A DNA stretch of 64,000 nucleotides from Puccinellia tenuiflora (Eukaryota > Streptophyta > Magnoliopsida > Poales > Poaceae): the NCBI GenBank assembly GCA_012064385.1, contig QRDG01000827.1, positions 1 through 64,000 of the forward strand, in the 5' to 3' direction. This document shows positions 22,663 to 34,638 of this stretch, piece by piece. Below the pieces are notes generated by a model. The model had not been told where the DNA came from and searched no databases. It saw only the letters and a list, made by a program, of their open reading frames with translations. A program made the position numbers and the translations under genes. How positions within the stretch are numbered: position 1 is the first letter of the stretch; every line of letters begins with the position of its first letter.

Positions 22663-23705
22663 TCAGTTTAGGACATGACACGCAGTCATTAGTGCCTCCC
22701 CCCACCATACCTTGGAAAGACCCGATGTGTCTAACATGGCGTTAACCAAATCAGTTAGAGTTCGGTTCTTTCTTTCGGCCACCCCATTTGATTGAGGTGA
22801 ATAGGGAGGCGTCCTCTCATGGATTATACCATGTTCCGCACAAAAAGAATCAAATTTGTTGGAAAAATACTCTCCACCACGATCAGACCTAAGCCTCTTA
22901 ATCTTTCGATCAAGTTGGTTCTCTGCTTCAGCTTTATAGATCTTGAAATAATTTAAAGCTTCATCTTTTGATTTTAGAAGATATACATAGCAATAACGAG
23001 TGGAGTCATCGATCAGTGTCATGAAATATTTCTTTCCACCTTTAGTTAACATGCCATTCATCTCACAGAGATCAGAATGTATAAGCTCCAGTGGTGCCAA
23101 GTTTCTTGCCTTCGCAGTCTTATGGGACTTGCGAGGTTGTTTAGCTTGAACACATACTTGACACTTGGAACCTTTGACAGTGGTGAATTTCAGAATTAAA
23201 CTCATATTGGCTAATCGCGTCATGCAACCAAAGTTAATATGACAAAGTCGTGAATGCCAAATATTAGACTCATTATCATGGCAAACATGATTAACAACTT
23301 TAGTGCAAATATCTGACAAAGACAGACGGAACAAGCCTCCGCACTCATAGCCTTTTCCAACAAATTGTCCATACTTAGAAATTACAACTTTATTGGACTC
23401 AAATACCAACTTAAAACCATCTCGACATAGGAGTGAACCGCTGACGAGATTCTTATTGATGGAGGGAACATGATGAACGTTCTTCAGGCGCACGATCTTC
23501 CCCAAAGTAAACTTCAGATCGACCGTACCAACACCACGAACAAAAGCATGTGACCCGTTTCCCATCAGCACGGGAGAAGTCCCTGTGACCTGGTAAGAAG
23601 AAAACATGGAGGCATCAGCGCAAACATGTACATTGGCACCAGTGTCAATCAACCATTCAGGAGAATGACAAACTGAAAGAATAGTAGGAACTATACCATA
23701 CCCAG
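22663..23705 (-). pseudogene. Outer Copia protease, GAG-pre-integrase and integrase
   Basis: WLIDTGANVHVC is the aspartic protease active site (D-T-G-A). HSRLCHINFGCM and KCQVCVQAKQPRKSH form the HHCC zinc-binding pre-integrase region. IHSDLCEM, TLIDDSTRYCYVYLLKSKDE, SDRGGEYFS and HERTPPYSPQSNGVAERKNR carry the integrase core with its D, D and E residues. The open frame starts 14 codons upstream inside the nested LTR, which is an artefact of insertion. A TGA at 22663-22665 ends it; the frame continues directly beyond, so this is a nonsense change. Confidence 0.9.
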
Positions 23706-23710
23706 ATTCT

Positions 23711-25616
23711 TGATGGGGTCGCAGCATGGAAAACAAAAATTTTCTACGCGGCAAAGCGGAATAAACCCCAAGGATCTAGATCTACGAGATGAAGATAGCG
23801 AAGATGAGATCCAATCTCTTACCCTCGAAGATCAACAAACGCGTTTTGTCGGTGCAGGGGTTGGCTAGTCGATCCCCGCAACTAGACTCGTCTAGTCGCG
23901 AGGAGATGTATTATCCTCGAGATCCAATCCGGTGAAGTGCAGCAACGGGCAGCACCTCCGCGGCGTCCACACGTACGGCTCGATGAAGACGTCGACTCCT
24001 TGATCCCGCAAGCGAGACGATGTGGCCTTGATGATCTCAGCAGCACGACGGTAGTGCCGGTGACGATGACGATCTCCGCGAGCAGGGCTTCGCCAAGCCA
24101 AGCAAGAGGAGAGGGAGAGGAGGAGGTGGCGCAGCCCCTAGGGCAAGGGGGTGCGGCTAGGTGTGGAGGTTGGACGGCGGCAGCCCTCCGGGAGAAGGAG
24201 GGGTGCGGCTAGGGTAGATGGGAGAGAGGGGGGTGCGGCTAGGGGGGGTGGTGCGGCAGCCTCAAGGTGTGTTGCGCCTCCCCCCCTTCCCCTCCTTATA
24301 TAGGTGGCGGCTAGGTCAAGGGGAGGGGGCCGGCCGGCCCCTCCTTGCTTGCCCCCCAAGTTGGAGTCCAACAAGGACTCCTCCTTGGGCCCCTTTCCTA
24401 AAGGGGTGGGAGCCCACCTCCTAGTCCAACTAGGAGTGGGACTCCCCTCCTTGTGCCGCACCCCTTCATGGGCCTAGGTGGTGCGCCCCACCAAGTGGTG
24501 GCAGCACCCCTTTGCACCATGTGGGCCCCATACAAATTATGCGGTCCCACTTCTAGACTCTTCTAGAACACTCCGGAACCTTCCGGTACCCTATAAATAA
24601 TTTCCGGAACTTTTCCGAAACCTCCGGAAACCACTTTCCATATATGAATCTTATTCTCCGGACTCCTCCGGAACTCCTCGTGACGTCCGGGATCCCATCC
24701 GAGACTCCGAATCACCATTCGTTCATTTCATCATTTAATTCATCGCAAAACCTAATTTCATCGGAACGTTAAGTGTGTGACCCTACGGGTTCGAGAATGC
24801 ATAGACATGATCATATCAATAATTAATAGCGGGACCGGGATGTCCATATTAATTCCTATACACTCAACGAAAACCTTTTCTCGATTGAACCACGATGCCG
24901 GAGATTCAATTAATCTCATATACGATTCCCTTTGTCTCACGATATTTTACTTGCCCGAGATATAATCGTTGACATCCCCATGTCTAGTTTAATCTCGTTA
25001 CCGGCAAGTTCTCTTTACTCGTCCATAATATAGGATCCCGGTGATTACAACTTAATCACACGTCTGCAGACTCTTGATGCTATATTACCGAGAAGGCCTG
25101 GAGATATCTTCTCCGTCACAAGGAGGGACAAATTCCACTCTCGATTCATATCACCCAACAACCCACCATCGGAGATACCTGAAAGCCACCTTTATAATCA
25201 CCCAGTTACGAAGTGACGTTTGGTGTCCACAAAGTATTCCTCCGGTGAACGGGAGTGATATAATCTCATGGTCTAAGGAAACTATATTTGGCATATTAAA
25301 AGTGTTGACAACAAAACTTTTGTGACACGATTAATTGCAACTCTTTATTTGGGTCATGTCCATCACACCATTACTCCTAATGATATGACTCCGTTATCAA
25401 GTGACTATAACAAGTCCATAGTTAGGAAACTCTAACTATCTCTTGATCAACGAACTAGTCCTGTAGAGGCTCACTAGGGACTCCGGGTGTTTATATTCCA
25501 CACATGTATTATGTTTCCATTTAATACAATTATAGCATGGATAATAAACTATTATCATAAACTTAAATATGCTTAATAAACCATTTTATTATTGTCTCTA
25601 GGGCATATTCCCAACA
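23711..25616 (-). repeat. Nested Copia 3' LTR (1906 bp)
   Basis: It differs from the 5' LTR at roughly a dozen visible places, mostly single bases plus one patch near 24265 versus 30870. The purine tract CAAGTGGGAGAC lies just inside it (minus strand, 25617-25628). Confidence 0.93.
24295..24304 (-). promoter_or_regulatory. TATA box in the nested Copia 3' LTR
   Basis: The minus strand reads CTATATAAGG. The same box occurs at about 30903-30912 in the 5' LTR, where it would drive element transcription. Confidence 0.6.
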
Positions 25617-25628
25617 GTCTCCCACTTG

Positions 25629-28426
25629 CACTAGAGTCAATAATCTAGTTTACATTTCCTCGATCCAACACCCATGGAGTCTCACTCATGAAGTCTCAGT
25701 GCTGATCATGTTTGCTTGTGGAAGAGGTTCTGTCCGTGCTCTGTACTTTACAGCTCTTTATGTCCTTTGCAAAATTGTAACTGTCATCTAATTTGACATT
25801 ACTTTATCATCACATGACAAACTTCCTATCATCCCATGATAAAACCATTATCTTATAATGCATATAATATGTTTGGTTATAGAGTGAGATAATCATATCC
25901 TTTCATACCCATATGTATGATTAGTCAAATAAACTTTCTCATAACACATGCATCTGGAACTCACTCAATCTTGAAACAACTTTCTCAAACCAAAATATTA
26001 TATCTTATTCCAATCCTTGAATTAATCATATACTCCTATATGTTGTAGACTTAACAAATCAACAGTGAGCCTTGTCACTTTGATATTTCCGATCATGCTT
26101 TCGCTGTGCTACTCTGATATTAAGAGATCCCTAATTTAGTCTGGCTTTATGACTTCAACCAAGTCCACCATTTTCTAAATTTATCTCAATCTCATGAAAA
26201 ATGACTCCTCATTCAACATGTTCTTACAATTAAGAACTTGGGCCACACATCGTCATATACAAACATATGGTTCTTATATGTTGAGATCTATGAACAATTC
26301 ATATTGAATTCCAACATATCCTCCAACCATCAATTTTGTACTGAGTTCTCTAACTCAATGCTTCACCTATATATCACAATGAGATGAACCATTCTTCTCT
26401 TGTTTCATTTTGAACTCCTTCAAAAATATTTAGGTTAAACATCTGACTTTAATGTTTATCAAACTTATCTATCCTCCATAGATACATTCATCTACATGAA
26501 CATTTGACGTTCAAACTAACTTCATAAGTTATGCATTGGTCCATGACAACATTTACAACATTTATGAAATCTCCATTTCATTCAAACACTATGTTGTAAA
26601 CTCCCACTCAAATATACCTCATACACATATTAAATTGTGAAGCCACTTTGACTCCCACTCAGAAATATGTTATCTTTATATTTGACCATGATTTAACTAG
26701 CTCCCACTCAAACATATGTCACCACATATTTTGATTATGGAAATTAATTTCTGCTCTAACTTAATATATGTCACCACATATCTTAATTAGATCTCACTCA
26801 GTTTCGTATGCACTTTCTCGACACTTTGGACTCCTCCAAAACTCTTAACTCTTAAGATTCGAGAACTCATATACGAACCGCCAGCACTTTGCCAGCTCTA
26901 AGTTTTATTTATTCCACGCAAACTCTTTTGCCAAATAAATATGTGAAACATTCTTTTCACAAAATCAAGTAACAATTACTTTATGATTTAAACTTAAAGT
27001 AGAATGACTCTTAGTCACTTTCGTATTTAAAGTTTCTATTTCTTCTTTTGTAGTTTTTCAGGTATGTCTTGTTTCCCAAACACGACAAGTAAATCATGAA
27101 TATTATTTTGCAACTTTTGACAAAATTCATATTCTTGAATCCTACATCTCTTTAGACAAGTTAAACCATAATTCAATGATCACCATCATCAAAACCTTTA
27201 TGTGTCAAGTTTTAACCAACATAGCACTTTTCATATGTGCCACTTGATACATAAACATGAAAGGTTTAATCTTTCTAAATTTATTCCAACAATTCTTTTT
27301 ATCCATGAAACCATTTCACGATAAAACCACTAAAATACATAACACAACCAAACACTTTGGTTTGTTCCTTTTAGTCTCACATTGTGGAATCTCTATTCAT
27401 AATCTCATATGAACATTCTACAAAACTTTATTTGCTTTGGTTTTAATTATCTCATAATTATTGAAACCACTATTTCACATAACTCATATGCGAAATGCAA
27501 ATCATTAAATAGATCCTTTATTTAAAAACAGAGTGTTATCAAAATAAATCTAAATGATACTAATGAAACCTTAAAACCAAGAACCCTTTGTTTATGACCA
27601 CATGATATCAAATATAATGTGACTACAATACTTTAGGTTTATCAAAACCCTTTTGAACAATCTCTAAAACATTGTAATTTGTGATAACACTTGTCACAAG
27701 TCATCATACTAAACAATAACTCAAATATTTTGTCTCTTTTGATCAAATCGAAAAGACTCAATTATCTTGTTAACTTAATATCCTTTACTTCCAAAATCTC
27801 ATCATGACATGAATAAATACTCCTATTTACTCATCCATGATAAAACAATGATGTCTTTTATTTACTGAAATATACAATCAACACTTGTGTTTATTTTCAG
27901 CAACCCATGGCATTTTCAGAAAATGGCATTTTTAATCACACTGCTTAGTGATGCGCATCAAGATGCTTTTCAGCACTAATAGTATAATTAAAACAAATCT
28001 CATCATTAAGTATTGGATATTTTAGCATGTCTTTATTTTATAAGTGTTTAACTAATTATCGTTCAAATCTAGCAAAGGACAATAATCTCATAATCGAAAC
28101 GTGATCTCCAAAAAGGATTACTCATGAAAATAGAACAACCACTTGTCTTTAACATGAATGACCGTCTCACAAACCGAGACACACTAATTTAAGATCACAC
28201 TTAATTCGATTACAAAACTCATTCAAATCCTCTAATTTAAAACGATAAATGTAGAAGTAGAACATCGCCAGCATCAACTCCTTGATTGCCATCTTCCCGC
28301 GAAATCCACTCAGTCCCTCCATGCACTTCTCAAACGGCAGGCCCTGTTTTCATAAAACAGCACAAGTATCAAATACTTAGCTCACCATAAGTGTAAATGG
28401 GACATTAAACATTTATAACCAGTATA
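25629..28426. other. Non-coding AT-rich interior replacing pol
   Basis: No frame over 60 codons with a Copia motif occurs on either strand. CTCCCACTC-type words recur (for example near 25619, 26605, 26652 and 26701), which on the element strand are AGTGGGAG purine runs like its polypurine tract. The stretch is presumably transcribed as part of the RNA genome. Confidence 0.65.
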
Positions 28427-29056
28427 TCAAAATATACCTTCTGTGTTGACTACCTCTCCTGCTATGGGTTCCACTTTAACTTGACGCAGCTGGGAAATAA
28501 ACTCACAGAAAGTGATCGAATCCCTTCCCATGACATACTCCCTGACATAATCCTTATAGCTGGGGGGAAGCGAGCGCAGCACCCCATCTATTGCCATCTC
28601 GTCAGTTATTTCATGGTTCCAAACATCCACCATAGTATAATACAGCCGGTGCATCTTACTTAGGTGCTGTTCCAAGCAAGTGTTTTCTTCCATCTTAGTT
28701 GAAAGAAATTCATCCAGGCATTCAAACCTTGCAACTCTAACTTGTGCTATGAACCTTTGTTTCAGCTCATCGACAATCTCCATTGCGCTCAAGTTCCCAA
28801 ATTGCCTACCAAGGTTAGAATCCATGAAGGTGCATATCAGCCACTCGACTCTCAAGTAGGTGGTCTTTTGATCGTACCACTCCATATACCCTTCGTAATC
28901 AACAGTAACATCAGGGCTTTTCTCTAAAGCTTCATCTATCACGTAGAGCTCATCATTGGCGAAAAGGGCTTCTCTCAGACATATGTACCACTCAGCAAAG
29001 TTTGACCCATCGAGACGCAGCTCCTCAGCTAGAAACATACTACTGTAGTCTCCCAT
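28427..29056 (-). CDS. Gag protein of the nested Copia-type element
   Basis: A 209-residue intact frame, starting MGDYSSMFLAEELRLDGSNF. The core LRVEWLICTFMDSNLGRQF, EIVDELKQRF and LEQHLSKMHRLYYTM matches the UBN2/retrotran_gag family of Copia capsid proteins, and GVLRSLPPSYKDYVREYVMG its usual C-terminal helix. No CCHC zinc knuckle follows; the protein ends VVNTEGIF. It lies about 1.25 kb downstream of the PBS, in element sense. Its survival without stops while pol is gone suggests either youth or selection on gag in a non-autonomous family. Confidence 0.85.
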   Translation of the reverse strand: MGDYSSMFLAEELRLDGSNFAEWYICLREALFANDELYVIDEALEKSPDVTVDYEGYMEWYDQKTTYLRVEWLICTFMDSNLGRQFGNLSAMEIVDELKQRFIAQVRVARFECLDEFLSTKMEENTCLEQHLSKMHRLYYTMVDVWNHEITDEMAIDGVLRSLPPSYKDYVREYVMGRDSITFCEFISQLRQVKVEPIAGEVVNTEGIF

Positions 29057-30304
29057 GATCTACAAGGATTTTGCAAAGACATCTTTAGGACACTTGTTTA
29101 TGATAATTTTAGTTCAATTTAATCAAATTAACGAACTCCCACTAAACTCAACATCTCTCCGGTTGATTAGTGACACACGATCCAAATCCACTACACCACC
29201 ACCGATCATCACGTGAGATGATGTAGTTTCAATGGTGAACAACTCAGTGTTGATCATATCATTCATATGACTCGTGTTTAACCTTTCGGTTCCGTGTTCC
29301 CGAGGCCATGTCTGTACATGCTAGGCTCGTCAAGACAACCGTAGTATTTCCGCTTGTGCAAACTGGCTTGCACCCGTTGTATGTGAACGTTGAATCTATC
29401 ACACCCGATCATCACGTGATGCTTCGAAACGACGAACTTTCGCAACGGCGCATACTAGGGGAGAACACTTAATTATCTTGATATTAACTTGAGAGATCAC
29501 CTTATCATGCTACCGTCGCGATCACATCTAAGCATAACAATAAGGTGCATAAAAGGGATTAACATCACATGCAATTCATAATTGTGATATGATATGGCCT
29601 TTCTTCATATGCTCTTAGATCTCCATCTTCAAAGCACCGGCAAGATCTCCATCTCCGGCATGATCTCCATTATCTTGGCGCCATCACCATGGTTGTCCAC
29701 CAACTATTGCAACTACAACTAATGCTACTCTTAACAATAAAGCAAAGCAATTACATGGTGATTTCATTGACACGCAGGTCACATAAAATAATAGACAACC
29801 ATATGGCTCCTGCCGGTTGCCGTACTCGTCGACATGCAAGTCGCGAAATATTACAAACATGATCATTGCATACATTATCACAAATCACATTGGCCATATC
29901 ACATCACTTGACCCCCTCTGCAAAAACAAGTTAGACGCCTCTACTTTGTTTATGCAAATTTTACGTGGCTTGGGTCAACGAGATAGAACCGTTCTAATCT
30001 ACGCAAAAACCACAACGGTGATATAATAGTTGCTTATTTACTCATCCTTTTGAAAGGCCTTCCATTGAAAATTGCATCCTCACTAAAGCAAGAGAAACAG
30101 ACACCCGCCAGCCACTTATGCAAAACAAGTTGCATGTCAGTCGTGGAACCGGTCTCTCGTGCGTGGACGAGTAAGGTTGGTCCGGGCCGCTTCAATCTCA
30201 CAATACCGCAAAGATGCAAAGTGCACGCGAGAAGGTAGCAACATAAAATATCAACGCCCACAACTCCTTGTGTTCTAATCGCATCAACACCTACGTAGAT
30301 CATC
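29057..30304. other. Leader of the nested Copia-type element
   Basis: About 1.25 kb between the PBS and gag, in element sense upstream of the gag start. Short frames here have no recognised product. The region may carry packaging signals, which I cannot identify. Confidence 0.5.
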
Positions 30305-30316
30305 GCTCTGATACCA
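30305..30316 (-). other. Primer-binding site, initiator tRNA-Met type
   Basis: The minus strand reads TGGTATCAGAGC one base after the LTR end. This is the usual Copia site complementary to the 3' end of initiator tRNA-Met. Confidence 0.92.
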
Positions 30317-30317
30317 C

Positions 30318-32224
30318 TGATGGGGTCGCAGCATGGAAAACAAAAATTTTCTACGCGGCAAAGCGGAATAAACCCCAAGGATCTAGATCTACGAGATGAA
30401 GATAGCGAAGATGAGATCCAATCTCTTACCCTCGAAGATCAACAAACGCGTTTTGTCGGTGCAGGGGTTGGCTAGTCGATCCCCGCAACTAGACTCGTCT
30501 AGTCGCGAGGAGATGTATTATCCTCGAGATCCAATCCGGTGAAGTGCAGCAACGGGCAGCACCTCCGCGGCGTCCACACGTACGGCTCGATGAAGACGTC
30601 GACTCCTTGATCCCGCAAGCGAGACGACGTGGCCTTGATGATCTCAGCAGCACGACGGTAGTGCCGGTGACGATGACGATCTCCGCGAGCAGGGCTTCGC
30701 CAAGCCAAGCAAGAGGAGAGGGAGAGGAGGAGGTGGCGCAGCCCCTAGGGCAAGGGGGTGCGGCTAGGTGTGGAGGTTGGATGGCGGCAGCCCTCCGGGA
30801 GAAGGAGGGGTGCGGCTAGGGTAGATGGGAGAGAGGGGTGCGGCTAGGGGGGGTGGTGCGGCAGCCTCCAAGATGATGTTACGCCTCCCCCCCCCTCCCC
30901 TCCTTATATAGGTGGCGGCTAGGTCAAGGGGAGGGGGCCGGCCGGCCCCTCCTTGCTTGCCCCCCAAGTTGGAGTCCAACAAGGACTCCTCCTTGGGCCC
31001 CTTTCCTAAAGGGGTGGGAGCCCACCTCCTAGTCCAACTAGGAGTGGGACTCCCCTCCTTGTGCCGCACCCCTTCATGGGCCTAGGTGGTGCGCCCCACC
31101 AAGTGGTGGCAGCACCCCTTTGCACCATGTGGGCCCCATACAAATTATGCGGTCCCACTTCTAGACCCTTCTAGAACACTCCGGAACCTTCCGGTACCCT
31201 ATAAATAATTTCCGGAACTTTTCCGAAACCTCCGGAAACCACTTTCCATATATGAATCTTATTCTCCGGACTCCTCCGGAACTCCTCGTGACGTCCGGGA
31301 TCCCATCCGAGACTCCGAATCACCATTCGTTCATTTCATCATTTAATTCATCGCAAAACCTAATTTCATCGGAACGTTAAGTGTGTGACCCTACGGGTTC
31401 GAGAATGCATAGACATGATCATATCAATAATTAATAGCGGGACCGGGATGTCCATATTAATTCCTATACACTCAACGAAAACCTTTTCTCGATTGAACCA
31501 CGATGCCGGAGATTCAATTAATCTCATATACGATTCCCTTTGTCTCACGATATTTTACTTGCCCGAGATATAATCGTTGACATCCCCATGTCTAGTTTAA
31601 TCTCGTTACCGGCAAGTTCTCTTTACTCGTCCATAATATAGGATCCCGGTGATTACAACTTAATCACATGTCTGCAGACTCTTGATGCTATATTACCGAG
31701 AAGGCCTGGAGATATCTTCTCCGTCACAAGGAGGGACAAATTCCACTCTCGATTCATATCACCCAACAACCCACCATCGGAGATACCTGAAAGCCACCTT
31801 TATAATCACCCAGTTACGAAGTGACGTTTGGTGTCCACAAAGTATTCCTCCGGTGAACGGGAGTGATATAATCTCATGGTCTAAGGAAACTATATTTGGC
31901 ATATTAAAAGTGTTGACAACAAAACTTTTGTGACACGATTAATTGCAACTCTTTATTTGGGTCATGTCCATCACACCATTACTCCTAATGATATGACTCC
32001 GTTATCAAGTGACTATAACAAGTCCATAGTTAGGAAACTCTAACTATCTCTTGATCAACGAACTAGTCCTGTAGAGGCTCACTAGGGACTCCGGGTGTTT
32101 ATATTCCACACATGTATTATGTTTCCATTTAATACAATTATAGCATGGATAATAAACTATTATCATAAACTTGAATATGCTTAATAAACCATTTTATTAT
32201 TGCCTCTAGGGCATATTCCCAACA
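30318..32224 (-). repeat. Nested Copia 5' LTR (1907 bp)
   Basis: Bounded by TG and CA. The minus strand has a CTATATAAGG box at about 30903-30912 ahead of a pyrimidine-rich stretch, a likely promoter. Confidence 0.93.
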
Positions 32225-32239
32225 ATTCTTTCATCACAG

Positions 32240-33123
32240 TGTCGCCAATGACAACATTGGCAGTCTGGCCACCGTTCCCAGCTTCGCGCGCATCATGGCG
32301 GTTGGGACAACGAGGAGCCTAGTGGCCTGGATCACCACAAATATGGCATGATCCCTTCCTCGGCTGCTGCTTATTATTGTTCTTCTTGAAGTTGGTAGGC
32401 TGCGACGGCTTGTGCTTTCCATCATACTTGCCTTTGCCCCCAGATTTGTTCTTGTTGTTTTTGAACTTGCTGGGCTGCTGGTAATTTTTCTTCTGTACCA
32501 CATGGGCACTAGAACCAGCCTCGGCAACTCGAGCACATGTGTCCTTTGCTCTAGCCTTCTCCTCAACATCAAGAGTCCCAATGAGATCCGAAACAGAAAA
32601 TTCCTGTCTCTTGTGTTTCAGAGAAGTAGCAAAGTTGCTCCATGAAGATGAAAGCTTAGCAATAATGCCACCGGCAACAAACTTGTCCGGCAACACACAC
32701 TTAAAGTGCTCAAGTTCCTTAGCGAGTGACTGAATTTCATGAGCTTGTTGAACAACAGTACGCTATTCAGTCATCTTGTAGTCATAGAATTGCTCCATGA
32801 CATACAACTCGCTGCCAGCGTCCGAGGCACCAAACTTGGCCTCGAGTGCAGCCCGCATGTCCTTGCCGTTATCAAACGACATATATGAATCCACAATGGA
32901 GTCATCAAGAACACTGAGAAGGGCACCCTTGAATAGGGTATCAAGCTTATCAAAGGCCTCCTGATGTGCAGGAGTAAGATCGCCTTCAGGCTTGCCTTTG
33001 GTGGCATCAAAGCAGTTCATGTTTTGGAACCAGTATACTGCTCTCATGCGCCACCTTTTATAGGTCACCCCTTTAAAGGGAAACGGCTTCATAGACGCGA
33101 GAAAACCAGTTGGAGCAAATTGC
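32240..33123 (-). pseudogene. Outer Copia gag with zinc knuckle
   Basis: FAPTGFLASMKPFPFKG and VTYKRWRMRAVYWFQNM begin the gag core, followed by a segment ending GSELYVMEQFYDYKM. A TAG at 32763-32765 stops the frame; the rest of gag continues in the same sense as SSWSNFATSLKHKRQEFSV, a Lys/Asn-rich linker and the nucleocapsid CHICGDPGH. A second TAG (32319-32321) falls inside that CCHC zinc knuckle, after its His. The unspliced frame runs open from the LTR without a conventional PBS. Gag packages the RNA; two stops make this copy non-functional. Confidence 0.85.
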
Positions 33124-33143
33124 CTATAATCAGGTTTTTGGAT

Positions 33144-34092
33144 TGTTGAATATATAAGCAATTTAGCATATGATTTAATCCATGAAAATAGGAAACAATT
33201 CATGACTGGAACGAATATTAAACTAAGCATGTGATCTACTAATACAGTAGACATAGAGATCAAATCTACAGCCATTACTACGAATAGAAACTGTAATAAG
33301 ATCTGAAACAGAAAGGACAAAAACACGTACATCGCAGCGGGAGTGGAACCGCTGCCATCCCCGTTGTCGCCCATGTTGTCGATGAAGAGGTTGCCGATGT
33401 CGGGGAAGAAGTCGTCGTTGGGGAAGTAATCGCTGCCAGTAGTCGCGCGAGTGCGCTCCCCAAAAACCTGATCGCCCCTCTCCCGTACAGGATCACGAGA
33501 GGCGGGGTTCCGGAGGCCTACTGTCCCGCCTAGCGGTGTACGCCGGAAGACGGGATGGAGAAGACTTGGAAAACGGCGGCGCAAAGGTTTGGAACTGGAA
33601 CGACGAGAGACCATCTGTTTTCGCACAGGCGGCTAGGGTTAGCTCAGCCTGTATATGTAGTGCGAGTCGGGTAGGACGTGGGCGCAACCCCACGTTCGAG
33701 TCGGTAACAGCCCCACGATCCAAAAGAATCGGAAACGGCTGAGTGATTAACGCGTCCGTTAATTACTAATTAATTGACTCATTAATTTTCCCGAACAGTA
33801 AAAAGATAGCCATCGGCTCGGCTCATTCCCGCAACCCGCGGCGCGGCGCGTCGTGTCGAGGCGGGCGGCGGAGGAGGAGCGCGCGTGGCATTCTCTTATT
33901 CTCTCTCTTTTCTATGCTTATACAAGTGCTAGTAGAGCTCACCTTATAAGCTGGTGCAACTCTCATCCAACTAGCAGTATGGGACTAAACTTTAGTCCCA
34001 CCACTTGCATGCATGAATGGGCCATGAGAATTTCAGAATTTATTAAGCTATTGGGCCAATGGCCCACTAGTAAATACTAGTAAATTCCAACA
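33144..34092 (-). repeat. Outer Copia 5' LTR (949 bp)
   Basis: On the minus strand it begins TGTTGGAATTTACTAGTATT and ends TATATTCAACA. It contains an open frame with MGDNGDGSGSTPAAM that continues into gag. Confidence 0.9.
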
Positions 34093-34097
34093 ACATC

Positions 34098-34638
34098 TTA
34101 GTTGGGAAACGCCTCTCATTATGACGTGACTCAGCTGAAAAGAAGCCAGTGCAAGTGACGTTTTAGGAGAGGGGTCATACTTGGTTGAAAGTTTTTAAAA
34201 GGGTCATTAGTGATTAAAAGTCTGATAAAGGGTCACTTAAGACAAAAGATACCCATCGCACCGTGAACGAAACCAACCGGCCTGAACAAAAACGTCTAGC
34301 ACGGTTAGAACAAACCGGTGTATTGCCACCGGAAAAGTTGAATTGTTTGTCCTCCGGTCGTGTCATGGCCGCTCACCACCATGTACTCTGCTCTTCTTTA
34401 TTCCAAAGTGAACAAGCTACGGCTTGACGAAAAATCTTATTGGTCCATCACTGTCGATCTATCAAGTGACCTAACATGATCGCTCGGTTTAGGGCAAAGA
34501 TAATTGAAGTGGACTAACCAGCGACGCCGCAAGCTGCGTCGTACCGTGGGGCGCCCTGCTGGCTCCGCATTTTTGGGCGATTCAGACCTTCGTTTTTTCC
34601 TTTCCTTTTCTAACGGGCCTAATTCTTTTAGGGACATA
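34098..34638. other. Unrecognised flank of the Copia pair
   Basis: No gene or repeat is recognised. It is the former neighbour of 18619-19155 before the Copia insertion. Confidence 0.4.

Larger units (their letters stand above)
23711..32224 (-). mobile_element. Nested Copia-type element with gag but no pol
   Basis: LTRs at 23711-25616 and 30318-32224 are nearly identical and flank a 4.7-kb interior. ATTCT at 23706-23710 and 32225-32229 is a perfect 5-bp target duplication. On the minus strand the LTR starts TGTTGGGAATATGCCCTAGA, as in BARE/Angela-type elements, and a tRNA-iMet PBS follows the 5' LTR. The interior holds one gag frame (28427-29056) and about 2.7 kb of AT-rich non-coding DNA where pol should be. 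It would need protease, integrase and RT from a related element. The few LTR differences indicate a recent insertion. Confidence 0.95.
19161..34092 (-). mobile_element. Copia LTR retrotransposon, split by a nested Copia
   Basis: LTRs at 19161-20096 (3') and 33144-34092 (5') bound gag, protease, integrase, reverse transcriptase and RNase H in the Copia order. Flanking 5-mers GCATC (19156-19160) and ACATC (34093-34097) are a target duplication with one change. The nested element 23711-32224 separates gag from protease; without it this element is about 6.4 kb. Four nonsense codons and at least one frameshift make it inactive. The two LTRs differ by several substitutions and a 13-bp indel, so it is older than the insert. 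Confidence 0.92.

Noticed and set aside
24138..24461. Minus-strand 107-residue frame in the nested Copia LTR, repeated at 30764-31069
   Set aside because: It is not preserved in length between the two LTRs and is low-complexity Pro/Arg sequence, so it is not a gene.
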